Positions 24,123 to 34,424 of a stretch of DNA of 64,000 nucleotides are shown here, in pieces (position 1 is the stretch's first letter; the number at the start of each line of letters is the position of its first letter). Position numbers and translations under genes: made by a program. Origin of the DNA: Halomarina oriensis (GTDB taxonomy: Archaea > Halobacteriota > Halobacteria > Halobacteriales > Haloarculaceae); assembly GCF_009791395.1 (NCBI RefSeq), contig NZ_WSZK01000017.1:1-64000 (forward strand), in the 5' to 3' direction. Below the pieces are notes generated by a model that did not search any database, had not been told where the DNA came from, and was given only the letters and a program-made list of their open reading frames with translations.

Positions 24123-24934
24123 CGGTGCTGGTCGTCGGCGCGAGCGGCTACCTCGGCCGGTCGGTCGTCGACGCGTTCGCCGCTCGGGGCGTCGACAGCC
24201 TCGGGACCTACTACAGCAACCCCATCGAGGGGGCGACGCGCCGCTACGACTTCTTCGCCGACGACCCGGCCGACCTCCCGTTAGACGCCGTCGAGAGCGT
24301 CGTCTTCGCGGCACACGTCGAACGCACCGACCACGACTTCGAGACGTTCGCGGCGGCGGCCGAGCGGTTCGTCGCCGCCGTCCGGTCGGCCGGCCCGCGA
24401 CTCGTCTACACGTCCAGTGCGGGCGTCTTCGACGGGAGCGGCAGTCGATACGACGAGGCGACACCCGCGACACCGAAGTCGAAGTACGGTCGACGACTCC
24501 GACGGTTCGAGCGGTTCGTCGCCGCCCACGACGACTCGTCTGTCCTCCGGGCAGACTACCTGTTCGGTCGGTCGCGGGGGAGCCTCGACCGTCGACTCGC
24601 CCGGACGCGACGGCTGGTCCGGGAGGGTCGGCGGGTCCCGTACTACGCCGACATGTGGAAGAGTCCCTGCCACGTCCGCGAGGCGGGGCGTGCGCTGGCG
24701 GTGCTCGCCGGTTCTGACGTACAGGGGGTCGTCCACGCGCCGACGCCACGGACGAGCGCGTGGGCGTTCCACCGCGCCGGGATGGCCGCCCTCGGCGAGC
24801 GCCCGCGCCTCGTGGTTCCCGAACCGATGCCCGACGACCCGACGCTCCACCGCGACACCTCGCTCTCGTCGTCGCGGTTCGAGCGGGTCTGTGGCTTCCG
24901 GCCCCGGTCGGTGGTCAGGGCGCTACGGGGCTGA
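24119..24934 (+). CDS. NAD(P)-dependent sugar epimerase/reductase (RmlD-like SDR)
   Basis: 271 residues from GTG 24119, overlapping the previous stop by four bases. Extended SDR fold: VLVVGASGYLGRSVVDAFAA is the NAD(P) loop, VVFAAHVERTDHD the second strand region, and RLVYTSSAGVFDGSGSRYDE holds the catalytic Ser; Tyr-x3-Lys appears as the related KSKYGRR without a clean YxxxK, so catalysis may differ. It resembles dTDP-4-dehydrorhamnose reductases. Coupling to the MogA gene is not explained by any shared pathway. Confidence 0.75.
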   Translation: MTVLVVGASGYLGRSVVDAFAARGVDSLGTYYSNPIEGATRRYDFFADDPADLPLDAVESVVFAAHVERTDHDFETFAAAAERFVAAVRSAGPRLVYTSSAGVFDGSGSRYDEATPATPKSKYGRRLRRFERFVAAHDDSSVLRADYLFGRSRGSLDRRLARTRRLVREGRRVPYYADMWKSPCHVREAGRALAVLAGSDVQGVVHAPTPRTSAWAFHRAGMAALGERPRLVVPEPMPDDPTLHRDTSLSSSRFERVCGFRPRSVVRALRG

Positions 24935-25352
24935 CGGTCCGCCGGTACATCCGCCGTGCGCCGTGTTCGAGGAACGCGACGAAGACGACGAGCGGTGCGA
25001 GCAGCCACGAGTACAGCACGACGACGGCCGGTACCGCGTCGAACCCGGCGGGCGCACGCAGACCGACGGTCCACGCGAACCAGCCGAACGCGAGGACGGC
25101 GACGAGCAGCGGCGTGACCAGCCCCAGTCGTTCGTAGAACGCGACCGGTGCGCCGACGACGACGAACGACGTGGCCACAGTGACGACGGCTAGCCCACCC
25201 GTCGTGGCGAGCCAGTCGGTCGTCGGTTCGGGGACTGTCGGGACGGTCCAACCGCCGAACGTGAACCCCAGCAGGGCCGTGAACAGCAGGAACGCCAGCC
25301 AGACCGTGACGCCGTCGACCAGCGACTGCCGGAGCGAGCGTGGAGGGCGCAT
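24915..25352 (-). CDS. Four-helix membrane protein
   Basis: 145 residues with about four membrane helices: GVTVWLAFLLFTALLGFTFG, GGLAVVTVATSFVVVGAPVA, GLVTPLLVAVLAFGWFAWTV and VVVLYSWLLAPLVVFVAFLE. The C-terminus is basic (RRMYRRTV). No family recognised. It overlaps the end of the convergent epimerase gene by 20 bases. Confidence 0.65.
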   Translation of the reverse strand: MRPPRSLRQSLVDGVTVWLAFLLFTALLGFTFGGWTVPTVPEPTTDWLATTGGLAVVTVATSFVVVGAPVAFYERLGLVTPLLVAVLAFGWFAWTVGLRAPAGFDAVPAVVVLYSWLLAPLVVFVAFLEHGARRMYRRTVSPVAP

Positions 25353-25419
25353 AGCTGTCAGTCGGGCGGTCGGTCACAAAAACCTACGCACGGACCGTGG
25401 CGTGTCGACGCGTCTGCCC

Positions 25420-25734
25420 TCAGTTCGGGAGCGGACAGAGCGACGCGGTGAACACCGCTACGTCGTCGCTCTCGTTGCGCGCGCCGTGTGGTTCGCCCCG
25501 CTCGTGGAGGACGACGCCCGGTGCCTCGACGGTCTCCTCGCTGTCGCCCTGCACCACCACGACCTCACCCTGGAGGACGTGGAACACGTTCGTCGCGTCG
25601 TCGTGTTCGTGAGTCGAGAGCTCCGCGCCCGGCCCGAGCGCGAAGTACTTCACCAGCACGTCGTCGGTGACGACGAGTTCGCCGGACGTTCGCTCACCCT
25701 CCGCGGGCTCCTCGAAGTCGAATCGGTCGAGCAT
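25420..25734 (-). CDS. Small cupin-domain protein
   Basis: 104 residues, a single cupin barrel. Motif 1 is ALGPGAELSTHEHDDATNVF with the metal ligands His-x-His-x-Asp, followed by VLQGEVVVVQGDSEETVEAP, and motif 2 has HERGEPHGARNESD. It probably binds one metal ion; relatives are enzymes or sensors. Function cannot be told. ATG at 25734; the frame stays open upstream, but the cupin start fits this Met. Confidence 0.85.
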   Translation of the reverse strand: MLDRFDFEEPAEGERTSGELVVTDDVLVKYFALGPGAELSTHEHDDATNVFHVLQGEVVVVQGDSEETVEAPGVVLHERGEPHGARNESDDVAVFTASLCPLPN

Positions 25735-25760
25735 GGCCGGGAGTTGGGCGGCCGACGGCT

Positions 25761-26582
25761 TCAATCGTCGGCCGTCAGGACGGTGAGTTCGTAGTACTCC
25801 TCGAACGCGACGAAGTCGTAGTCGGTGACGAGCGCTTCGAGTTCGTCGCGGACGCGCCCGGAGCGGTCGAGCGTCATGCGTCCGGAACTGGTCGTCTCTC
25901 GCAGCACCTCGTGGGTCTCCGAAGCGAGTCGCGGAAACGCGACGTCGTGAACCGGTCCCGTAGCCGTGTCGGGGGCTTTGCGGGCCCACACCGTCGTGTG
26001 CGGCGGCGGGTCGCCGACCCACCCGGCCTCGAACTCGTAGACCGACCCCTCGTGGCGGACCGGCGGGAGACGGTTCGGCCAGTCGGCTCCCCACGGGGGT
26101 TCGACGTGCCCGCCGCTCTCGAACCGGCCGACGTCGAGGGCGTGGTCGAACGCCGCCCGTCCACCGGCGGAGAGGTCGGCGTACGCGACGACCGCTCGTC
26201 CGTCGTCGGGCGTCCACGAGCCGTCGTGTCGGACGAACTCGGCACCGTACTCGGCGTGGAGGGCCGTCTCGACGACCACCTCGTAGGTCGCGTCCCCGCG
26301 TTGGACGAGCGTCTCACCGACCGTCGTCTCGACGGGGTCGTCGACCGTCTCCCACTCGATGTCCGCGACTCCGCCGTCGAACGCGTCGACGAACGCCTCC
26401 CGAATCGCGGTCGGAACCACGGCGACACCGGCCGCGTCGGGGAACTCCTCGGGGGGTACACGGGTCGCACGGAGTTCGTCGGGAACCGGCGTCGACCCGG
26501 CGCTGTCGTCGCTCACACACCCGGCGAGCGCGCTCGCACCGAGCGCACCCACTCCGGCGAGCAGTCGTCGTCTGGAGGGCAT
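25761..26582 (-). CDS. Tat-exported lipoprotein of unknown function
   Basis: 273 residues. The signal PSRRRLLAGVGALGASALAG ends in the lipobox LAGC with Cys22, a twin-arginine lipoprotein signal common in haloarchaea. The mature part is acidic and alpha/beta mixed, with DYDFVAFEEYYELTVLTADD at the end. No family recognised. Its start and the start of the aldo/keto reductase are 92 bases apart, divergent. Confidence 0.75.
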   Translation of the reverse strand: MPSRRRLLAGVGALGASALAGCVSDDSAGSTPVPDELRATRVPPEEFPDAAGVAVVPTAIREAFVDAFDGGVADIEWETVDDPVETTVGETLVQRGDATYEVVVETALHAEYGAEFVRHDGSWTPDDGRAVVAYADLSAGGRAAFDHALDVGRFESGGHVEPPWGADWPNRLPPVRHEGSVYEFEAGWVGDPPPHTTVWARKAPDTATGPVHDVAFPRLASETHEVLRETTSSGRMTLDRSGRVRDELEALVTDYDFVAFEEYYELTVLTADD

Positions 26583-26605
26583 CGTCCGGACTGGTCGGCG
26601 AGACG

Positions 26606-26649
26606 GAATAAGCTTTCAGTCAATCGGGCGAGGGCGGCGGTAAGCTATA
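26606..26649. promoter_or_regulatory. Divergent promoter region
   Basis: On the minus strand GCTTATTCC at 26605-26613 lies 24-31 bases before the lipoprotein ATG (26582); on the plus strand GCTATAC at 26643-26649 lies 26-32 bases before the reductase ATG (26675). Both spacings fit leaderless transcripts. Confidence 0.5.
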
Positions 26650-26674
26650 CCCACGAGGCGACCCTACGCCGGGT

Positions 26675-27499
26675 ATGGACATGGAGTACGCCACGGTACA
26701 GGGCGTCGACGTCCCGAAACTCGGTCTCGGCACGTGGCGACTGACCGGCGACGACTGTCGCAACGCCGTCTCGACGGCCCTCGAACTCGGCTATCGGCAC
26801 GTCGATACCGCACAGGCGTACGGCAACGAGCGGCAGGTCGGGGCGGCCATCGCCGGCAGCGACGTCGACCGCGAGGACGTGTTCCTGACGACGAAACTCG
26901 AGGGCGGCAACCGAGACTACGACGGCGTGTTGCGCTCGACGGACGAGAGCCTCGCCAAACTCCGGACGGACCACCTCGACCTCCTGCTGATTCACTGGCC
27001 GAACCGCCGGGTTCCGACCCGCGAGACGCTCGACGCGATGACCGAACTCGTCGAGAGCGGGAAGGTCGAGCACATCGGCGTGAGCAACTTCGACCGGGAG
27101 AGACTCGACGACGCCCGCGAGGACGCCGACGTCCCCATCTTCACCGACCAGGTGCAGTTCCACCCCTACTGGGACCAGACGGACCTGCTCGACTACTGCG
27201 CCATCCACGACGTCTTGCTGACGGCGTACAGTCCGCTCGGTCACGGGGGCGTCCTCACCGACCCGGTGTTGAAGGAGGTCGGCGAGCGCCACGGGAAGTC
27301 GGCCGCACAGGTCGCGCTCCGGTGGGTGATCCAGCACGACGAGGTCGTGACCGTCCCCAAAGCGACCAGCCGTGACCACCTCGAGGCCAACCTCCAGCTG
27401 TTCGACTTCGAGTTGACCGCCGAGGAGATGGACCGCATCAGCCAGCCGTCGAAGCTCAAGACCCTGTCGGGCGTGCTCCGGTCGCGCTCGCCGCTGTGA
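26675..27499 (+). CDS. Aldo/keto reductase
   Basis: 274 residues, the usual size. The catalytic tetrad is visible: Asp and Tyr in YRHVDTAQAYGNERQVG, Lys in VFLTTKLEGGNRDYDGV, His in LDLLLIHWPNRRVPT. NADP-binding region near the end has VTVPKATSRDHLEANL. It reduces aldehydes or ketones with NADPH; related enzymes include 2,5-diketogluconate reductase-like proteins. Substrate unknown. Cytoplasmic, probably transcribed alone. Confidence 0.9.
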   Translation: MDMEYATVQGVDVPKLGLGTWRLTGDDCRNAVSTALELGYRHVDTAQAYGNERQVGAAIAGSDVDREDVFLTTKLEGGNRDYDGVLRSTDESLAKLRTDHLDLLLIHWPNRRVPTRETLDAMTELVESGKVEHIGVSNFDRERLDDAREDADVPIFTDQVQFHPYWDQTDLLDYCAIHDVLLTAYSPLGHGGVLTDPVLKEVGERHGKSAAQVALRWVIQHDEVVTVPKATSRDHLEANLQLFDFELTAEEMDRISQPSKLKTLSGVLRSRSPL

Positions 27500-27564
27500 C
27501 ACCGGGCGATTCCGACCCTCGGGAGTCGTCATAGCTTTTCACCCTCGGCGCGCTACGTGTAGCC

Positions 27565-28419
27565 ATGCCGACGCAACTACGACCTGGCTGCTGGCTCATC
27601 GAGTTGACCGGTGTCAACGCCTACCTCGTCGAGGACGTGGTGGGGGAGACGCCGAACGGCGAGACGACCGCCGCCCGGGAGGAGCCGATTTCGGTCGACC
27701 TCTCCGAGGACGGAGCGACCGAGGCGGCCGACGAGGACGACTCCGGGGACGACGGCGAGTCGAGCGTCGAGGCGGGCACCGACGAGGAGGTCACGGACGA
27801 CACCGAGGGCGACGTGCGCACCGTCCTCACGCTCGTCGACGCCGGGATGCCGTTCGACGCCGACGCCGTCCGGGAGGCCATCGAGGAGACCGGCCACACG
27901 CTCGCGGACGTCGAGCGAGTCCTCGTCACCCACTACGACGTCGACCACGTCGGCGGCCTCTCCCGACTCGACCTCCCGAACGCGACGGTCTACATGGGGT
28001 CGCCCGACGCCGAGTATCTCACCGGGCGGCGCAGTCCGCCGCTCGACGGCCACAAGACGGCGCTCCAGCGGCTCTCCAAACCGTTCGTCTCGACGGACCT
28101 CGACGTCGAAGTCGTCGGTGACGGCGACCGGGTGGGGAGTTTCACCGTCTACGAGACGCCCGGGCACACCGAGGGGCACGTCGCCTACGTCAGCAGCGAC
28201 CTCTCGGTGGCGTTCGTCGGTGACCTCGTCCGGGAGTCCGACGGCGAACTCACGCCCTCGCCGTGGGTCATCAGCCACGACACCGACGCCGTCGCCGAGT
28301 CCATCCACGACCTCGCGGACCGCGAACCGGCCGTCGAGGTGCTGGGGATGGGCCACGGCGTCCCGTTCCTGCGCGGCGGGGCCGTGCGACTCGCGCAGTT
28401 GGGTCAGAAGGTCGATTAG
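27565..28419 (+). CDS. Metallo-beta-lactamase fold hydrolase with acidic insert
   Basis: 284 residues. The metal motif is RVLVTHYDVDHVGGLSRLD (H-x-D-x-DH in place of HxHxDH), with later ligands in YETPGHTEGHVAYVSSD and a final His in GMGHGVPFLRG. Between strands 2 and 3 (about residues 30-85) sits a very acidic, Glu/Asp/Ser-rich insert of some 55 residues. Such MBL proteins are often hydroxyacylglutathione hydrolase or lactonase relatives; the substrate is unknown. Confidence 0.82.
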   Translation: MPTQLRPGCWLIELTGVNAYLVEDVVGETPNGETTAAREEPISVDLSEDGATEAADEDDSGDDGESSVEAGTDEEVTDDTEGDVRTVLTLVDAGMPFDADAVREAIEETGHTLADVERVLVTHYDVDHVGGLSRLDLPNATVYMGSPDAEYLTGRRSPPLDGHKTALQRLSKPFVSTDLDVEVVGDGDRVGSFTVYETPGHTEGHVAYVSSDLSVAFVGDLVRESDGELTPSPWVISHDTDAVAESIHDLADREPAVEVLGMGHGVPFLRGGAVRLAQLGQKVD

Positions 28420-28533
28420 GACGCTCGACGGTCCGGCGAGTGAAGCGCCCGGTCGAGTCCGGCCGGCCGGAGAAACCCGCAAGGACGTCGCTCGGCGGCG
28501 GTTTCTTGATGGGTGGGGGCGTAGCCGGGCGTG

Positions 28534-28866
28534 ATGACCGAGACCGACTCGCTGCCCGAGGGCTGGACGGAACGCGACCACGACCCGCAGGTCGTCGACA
28601 AGTACGACCCTCGCCAGCCGTCGCTGTACGAGTCCGACGACGGCCACTGCGTCCAGGTCGTCCCCGACGCCGGCAACCAGGCGACGGGCGGCGAGGACCA
28701 CTGGCGCGTCGACGCCATCGAGGGCGACCCGAAGGCTCCCGAACACACGCGGACGCTCGGCGTGCGCGAGGGCCGGAGCGCCGCGCTCGACTTCGCTCGG
28801 GAGGCGATGACCGAGTACGGCGAGACCGGGAGTTTCGACGCCGTCGACGAGGAGACGGCGCGGTAG
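28534..28866 (+). CDS. Small conserved haloarchaeal protein
   Basis: 110 residues from ATG 28534 (a GTG precedes it directly). Acidic; central part SDDGHCVQVVPDAGNQATGG then EDHWRVDAIEGDPKAPEHTR looks like a small beta sheet, and the end is helical (SAALDFAREAMTEYGETG). No family name recalled, no membrane segment. Convergent with the next gene with nine bases between stops. Confidence 0.65.
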   Translation: MTETDSLPEGWTERDHDPQVVDKYDPRQPSLYESDDGHCVQVVPDAGNQATGGEDHWRVDAIEGDPKAPEHTRTLGVREGRSAALDFAREAMTEYGETGSFDAVDEETAR

Positions 28867-28875
28867 GGCGGCGAC

Positions 28876-29205
28876 TCAGTGCTCGGCGGTCAGTTCCTCC
28901 GCGACCGTCTCGACGTCGAGCAGGTCGGGGTCGACGACCAGGCCCGCGCTGGCGCGGGCGAACTCGGGGATCGAATCGTGCGAGTAGACGACGACCCTGA
29001 AGCGGTCGTTGAGTTCGCGGGCGACCGGAATCGACGTGGCGAGGCCGACGTCGGTGACGACGAGGGCGTCGGTCTCCTCGATTCCGGCGTCGACGAGCGA
29101 GTCGCGGTCGGCGGTGCCGGTCGCGCGACTCACGGTCACACCGTGCTCTTCGAGGGCTTCGCCCAGTCCGTCGGGGTCGGAGCCGATGACGACAGCGTGG
29201 TCCAT
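28876..29205 (-). CDS. DUF7126-like small protein of the pyrG-guaA operon
   Basis: About 109 residues from ATG 29205; an in-frame GTG at 29214 overlaps the guaA stop and would add three residues. It reads MDHAVVIGSDPDGLGEALEE, then TDALVVTDVGLATSIPVARE, a Rossmann-like half resembling the TrkA-N fold. From memory it is a haloarchaeal family (DUF7126) that usually follows guaA. Function unknown; a regulatory nucleotide-binding role is a guess. Confidence 0.72.
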   Translation of the reverse strand: MDHAVVIGSDPDGLGEALEEHGVTVSRATGTADRDSLVDAGIEETDALVVTDVGLATSIPVARELNDRFRVVVYSHDSIPEFARASAGLVVDPDLLDVETVAEELTAEH

Positions 29206-29210
29206 GGTGT

Positions 29211-30127
29211 TCACTCGTACTCGATTGTCGCGGGGGGTTTATGTGTGACGTCGTAGACCACGCGGGCGACGTTCGGCAACTGCCCCGTGATACGACTCTG
29301 GATGCGCTGGAGCGTCTCCCAGTCGAGTTCCTGGGCACGGGCGGTCATCCCGTCGCGCGATTCGACGGAGCGCACCGAGACGACCCAGCCGTGGACGCGG
29401 TTGTCACCCTTGACGCCCGTCGCCTTCCCGACGACGGCGGCGAACGCCTGCCACGGGTCGTACTCCTCCAGTTCCTCTTCGACGACGTGACAGGACTCGC
29501 GGGCCACCTCGACCTTCTCCTCGGTCACCTCACCGACGATACGGACGGCGAGGCCCGGTCCCGGAAACGGCATCCGCTCGGCGACGAGGTCAGCGAGGCC
29601 GAGTTCGCGGGCCACCTCCCGGACCTCGTCCTTGTAGAGGTCCCGGACGGGTTCGACGAGGCCGTCGAAGTCGACGACGTCGGGGAGGCCGCCGACGTTG
29701 TGGTGGGACTTGATGTTCCCCTCGCTCTCGATGCGGTCGGGGTAGATGGTGCCCTGCACCAGGCACGAGGCCTCCACCTCGGTGGCGACCGTCTCGAACT
29801 CGCGGATGAACTGCTCGCCGATGACCTTGCGCTTCTCCTCGGGGTCGGTGACGCCCGAGAGCGCGTCGAGGAACCGACCCTGCGCCTCGACGACGCGCAG
29901 GCTCTCCATGTAGTCGAACGTCTCGCGTATCTGGTCGGTCTCGCCTTTGCGCATCAGGCCGGTGTCGACGTAGACGGGGGTGAGTCGGTCGCCGATGGCC
30001 TCGTAGGCTAGCGCCGCGGCGACCGAGGAGTCGACGCCGCCCGACAGCGCGATGAGCGCCCGGTCGTCGCCGACCTGCTCTCGAATCTCCTCGACGGCCT
30101 CGGTCACGAACGTGCTCGCGTCGACCA

Positions 30128-30128
<1 letters not shown>
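29211..30128 (-). CDS. guaAB: GMP synthase, ATP-pyrophosphatase subunit
   Basis: 305 residues, the stand-alone archaeal subunit that adenylylates XMP and aminates it to GMP; the glutaminase partner (GuaAA) is coded elsewhere. The PP-loop is [20 protein letters not shown] (SGGVDSS at about 30-36), and the C-terminal dimerisation domain includes [20 protein letters not shown] and [20 protein letters not shown]. It starts one base into the pyrG stop (TGATG overlap), so pyrG and guaAB are translationally coupled, a purine and pyrimidine nucleotide operon. Confidence 0.94.
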
Positions 30129-31831
<1,703 letters not shown>

Positions 31832-31903
31832 TCACACACGCGTCGAATCGCCCACTCCTCTCTCCGGCTGACAACGTTACATCGCAGCGCACAACCGCTT
31901 AAC

Positions 31904-31911
31904 AATTATTA
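31904..31911 (+). promoter_or_regulatory. A/T-rich promoter of the globin gene
   Basis: The stretch CTTAACAATTATTAACATC (about 31898-31916) lies 19-37 bases before ATG 31935; its core ATTATTA around 31905-31911 has the expected TATA spacing. The palindromic look (TTAA...TTAA) may also offer a regulator site. Confidence 0.5.
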
Positions 31912-31934
31912 ACATCTACTCGTTCTTGATTTCC

Positions 31935-32411
31935 ATGAGTCAGGGTGACGAGGTGACGTACGACACGACCCCGACCGGCGACGAGGACCGGATCCCCGAG
32001 TACGAGGGCGAGACACTGTACGAGCGGCTGGGAGGTGTCTACGGCATCGCCGGTGCCGTCGACGACCTCGTCGACCGCCTCTACGAGAACGACACCGCCA
32101 ACCAGAACCCCGCGGTGCGGGAGTTCCACGAGGAGTTCCCCAAGCCCGGCTTCAAGTATCTCGTGACCGCGTGGTCCATCGAGCACTCCGGTGGTCCCGC
32201 CGTCTATCCCGGCCGCGGGATGGTCGAGGCACACGAGGACCTGGAGGTCACCGAACTGGAGTTCGACGTCGTGCGCACGGAGATCAAGACCACGCTCTAC
32301 CAGGTGGGCGTCCCCGAGCAGGAACTCCGGGAGTTCATGGACATCATCGACGTGTTCCGCGACCGGGTCGTCGCCGACGAGCACTACGAGGAGGACTGGG
32401 AAGCGCCGTAG
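31935..32411 (+). CDS. Truncated hemoglobin (group 1-like)
   Basis: 158 residues from ATG 31935, with about 25 extra acidic residues before the 2-on-2 globin fold. The fold starts ETLYERLGGVYGIAGAVDDL; the proximal haem His is His100 in GRGMVEAHEDLEVTELEFD; the last helix is EQELREFMDIIDVFRDRVV. Such globins bind O2 or NO and often protect from nitrosative stress. It follows a strong A/T-rich promoter and is transcribed alone. Confidence 0.85.
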   Translation: MSQGDEVTYDTTPTGDEDRIPEYEGETLYERLGGVYGIAGAVDDLVDRLYENDTANQNPAVREFHEEFPKPGFKYLVTAWSIEHSGGPAVYPGRGMVEAHEDLEVTELEFDVVRTEIKTTLYQVGVPEQELREFMDIIDVFRDRVVADEHYEEDWEAP

Positions 32412-32460
32412 CGACGACACGTCGGGCGAACCGACCGAGGCCGCGATGGGCGGGGCTCGA

Positions 32461-32859
32461 CTACAGTCGGACCAGCGCCAGCAGTTCGCGCGCATCGTCG
32501 AGTTTCTTCTGGCGCAGTTCCTCACCGAAACTCGGCGTGTCGAGTTCCTCCAGCGCGTTCAGCGCCCGGTCGAGACCGTGAATCTGTGTGGCGAGGGCCT
32601 CGCCCTCCTCGACGGTGACGTCCCCGTCGGCGATGCGCTGTTTCCGACGCAGACGCTCGCGGCGGAGTGTCTTTTTCGCCGACTCCAACTGCTCGCGTTC
32701 GGCGTCGGGAATCGTCTCTAGCTTGCTACACTCGAAGACGAGTTCGTTCGGGTCGATGGTCGTTCCGTCGACGGTGAGTTCGTCGGGCATCGCCACGCCG
32801 ACGGTCTTGGAGGGCCGCCCGATACGGTCGAGGAGTCGCTGGCGGGTCAACTCGTCCAT
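32461..32859 (-). CDS. DUF5788-like haloarchaeal protein
   Basis: 132 residues from ATG 32859. It starts MDELTRQRLLDRIGRPSKTV and continues with a long charged helical region (about residues 60-130, ADAEREQLESAKKTLRRERL-type) predicted to form coiled coils. From memory this is family DUF5788. Function unknown; no membrane part. The upstream frame stays open but the family starts at MDEL. Confidence 0.72.
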   Translation of the reverse strand: MDELTRQRLLDRIGRPSKTVGVAMPDELTVDGTTIDPNELVFECSKLETIPDAEREQLESAKKTLRRERLRRKQRIADGDVTVEEGEALATQIHGLDRALNALEELDTPSFGEELRQKKLDDARELLALVRL

Positions 32860-32963
32860 CCCGTCTACACGTCGGACTGCCCGCGAGAAAAACACTCTGT
32901 GCGGACACTCGCGGGGAACGGAGTCTCCCGAAGGACTTTCACGTCACTCTCCGAACACGAACT

Positions 32964-33374
32964 ATGGGCGAAGACACGCTCCGCGGCTGGTCCCCGTTCG
33001 ACTCCGACGTCGACGAACGAGCGAGAATTCGTCGGTCGTTGCTGTCCTCGTTCGCACTGACACCGCTGTTGTTCGCCAACGAACTGACGCGCCATGTCGT
33101 CTCGGTGGAGGCGACGGCCGCCGCCGTCGCGCTGGGCGTCGTCCTCGGCGTCGTCGCCGCCGTCGGACTGGCGGACGTCGATTACAGTCACGTCGACGGT
33201 GTCGTCGCCTCGTTCGTGGCGCTCGTCTTCATCGTCGTGGTGACCGTCGCCGTGTGGGCCGTCGTTCCACACCGGTACGTCGGGACGATGATGCAGTTCG
33301 CCGTCGCGTTCACGTGGGCGATGCCGGCGACGGAACTGCTCCACTATCGCCACCGGTCGTCCGGTCAGGACTGA
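32964..33374 (+). CDS. Four-helix membrane protein
   Basis: 136 residues. Hydrophobic helices: SLLSSFALTPLLFANELTRH, TAAAVALGVVLGVVAAVGLA, GVVASFVALVFIVVVTVAVW and GTMMQFAVAFTWAMPATELL. The N-terminus is acidic and cytoplasmic by charge. No family recognised. Confidence 0.65.
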   Translation: MGEDTLRGWSPFDSDVDERARIRRSLLSSFALTPLLFANELTRHVVSVEATAAAVALGVVLGVVAAVGLADVDYSHVDGVVASFVALVFIVVVTVAVWAVVPHRYVGTMMQFAVAFTWAMPATELLHYRHRSSGQD

Positions 33375-33718
33375 CGACACGACACGTGACGGTCGGACGC
33401 GTCTCGGTGACCGTCGCTCGTCTTCGGGCCGTCGGTGGCGACTCGACCGTTCGGCAGCGCTCCGCGTTCGGTGCGCTCCGTGTTGTCGCTCGTCTGCGAG
33501 CACAGCCGTCGCTCGTCGATGTGTAGAGACAGACGGGGTAGGTCAGCGACGAAGACGCGCGTGGAGACCACGTGCGTCGAAAGGTCGCCCCTGACCGTGC
33601 CGTCTATGATTCCGTCGCTCCCGCCGTCGTAAAACCCCTCCGGTACTCCGGCGACGGCATCCCGACTCGTCGGTCGCCCCGACCAGAGGCGGTCCCGATA
33701 GACCGACGACGCTGTCGG
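33375..33718. other. 344-base intergenic region between convergent genes
   Basis: No gene could be supported. An 11-pair stem with one G-U, GACGCGCGTGG and CCACGTGCGTC around AGA, lies at 33554-33578; a run TCGTAAAACCCC is at about 33629-33640. The flanking genes converge here, so the hairpin could end transcripts, or it belongs to an unannotated small RNA on the plus strand. Confidence 0.45.
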
Positions 33719-34306
33719 CTACAGGTGGTCGGCCAGGAACTCGGCACACCGTCCCGCCACCTTCGCCTCCTGCCCGATGAAGAAGTGGTCGCCGCTGAAC
33801 CCCTCGACGTCGAGTCCCAGCGCACGCGCCCGCTCGACGACCGGTTCCCACTCCGCCGTCGAATCGCGTTCGCCGTAGACGACCTGTGTCGGCGCGTCGA
33901 TAGCGTCGAGTGCGGCCACCGCGTCGACGTCCTCGGAGATACGGGCCGCGGGGGCGAGCGAACTCACACACGCGAGGGCCTCACGCTCGCTCCCGACGAC
34001 GAGCGCCAGACAGCCACCGAACGAGAACCCGAACAGGCCGACACGGTCGTATCGCTCGTCGGCCCAGTCCAGCGCGGCGTGTACGTCGGTTCGCTCACCG
34101 CGTCCCCCGTCCCACGCGCCGTAGTCGAAGCGCAGGCAGTCCACGTCGGGAGCGAGCGTCTCGCCGAGCGCGGTGAGTCGGGCGTCGGAACGAGAGCCGC
34201 CCATCTGGGGGTGCGGTGGGCAGGCGACGACACACGTCTCGGCGTCGGCCCCGTCGAGTGTCGCACGGACGTCGCGGGCGTGTGGAACGACGATGGCGTC
34301 GGTCAT
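33719..34306 (-). CDS. Alpha/beta hydrolase, dienelactone-hydrolase-like
   Basis: 195 residues from ATG 34306. The alpha/beta fold is visible: DAETCVVACPPHPQMGGSRS, LRFDYGAWDGGRGERTDVHA, the nucleophile elbow YDRVGLFGFSFGGCLALVVG (G-x-S-x-G with Ser), and the acid/base region QVVYGERDSTAEWEP and FSGDHFFIGQEAKVAG with His. Close relatives are carboxymethylenebutenolidase-like or AB-hydrolase family proteins; substrate unknown. Confidence 0.8.
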   Translation of the reverse strand: MTDAIVVPHARDVRATLDGADAETCVVACPPHPQMGGSRSDARLTALGETLAPDVDCLRFDYGAWDGGRGERTDVHAALDWADERYDRVGLFGFSFGGCLALVVGSEREALACVSSLAPAARISEDVDAVAALDAIDAPTQVVYGERDSTAEWEPVVERARALGLDVEGFSGDHFFIGQEAKVAGRCAEFLADHL

Positions 34307-34395
34307 GTCGGGCGGAGGTGCGGTGTGGACTTGAACGCCGGTGGTCGCCGTCGGCCGCCCCACGAGGTGACTGCCCTCTGTCAATCCCCTGTGCG

Positions 34396-34401
34396 TTTAA
34401 G
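34396..34401 (+). promoter_or_regulatory. TATA element of the PspA-like gene
   Basis: TTTAAG lies 24-29 bases before ATG 34425, in line with a leaderless transcript. Confidence 0.5.
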
Positions 34402-34424
34402 CCTCCGGACACTAATCGTGCGAT

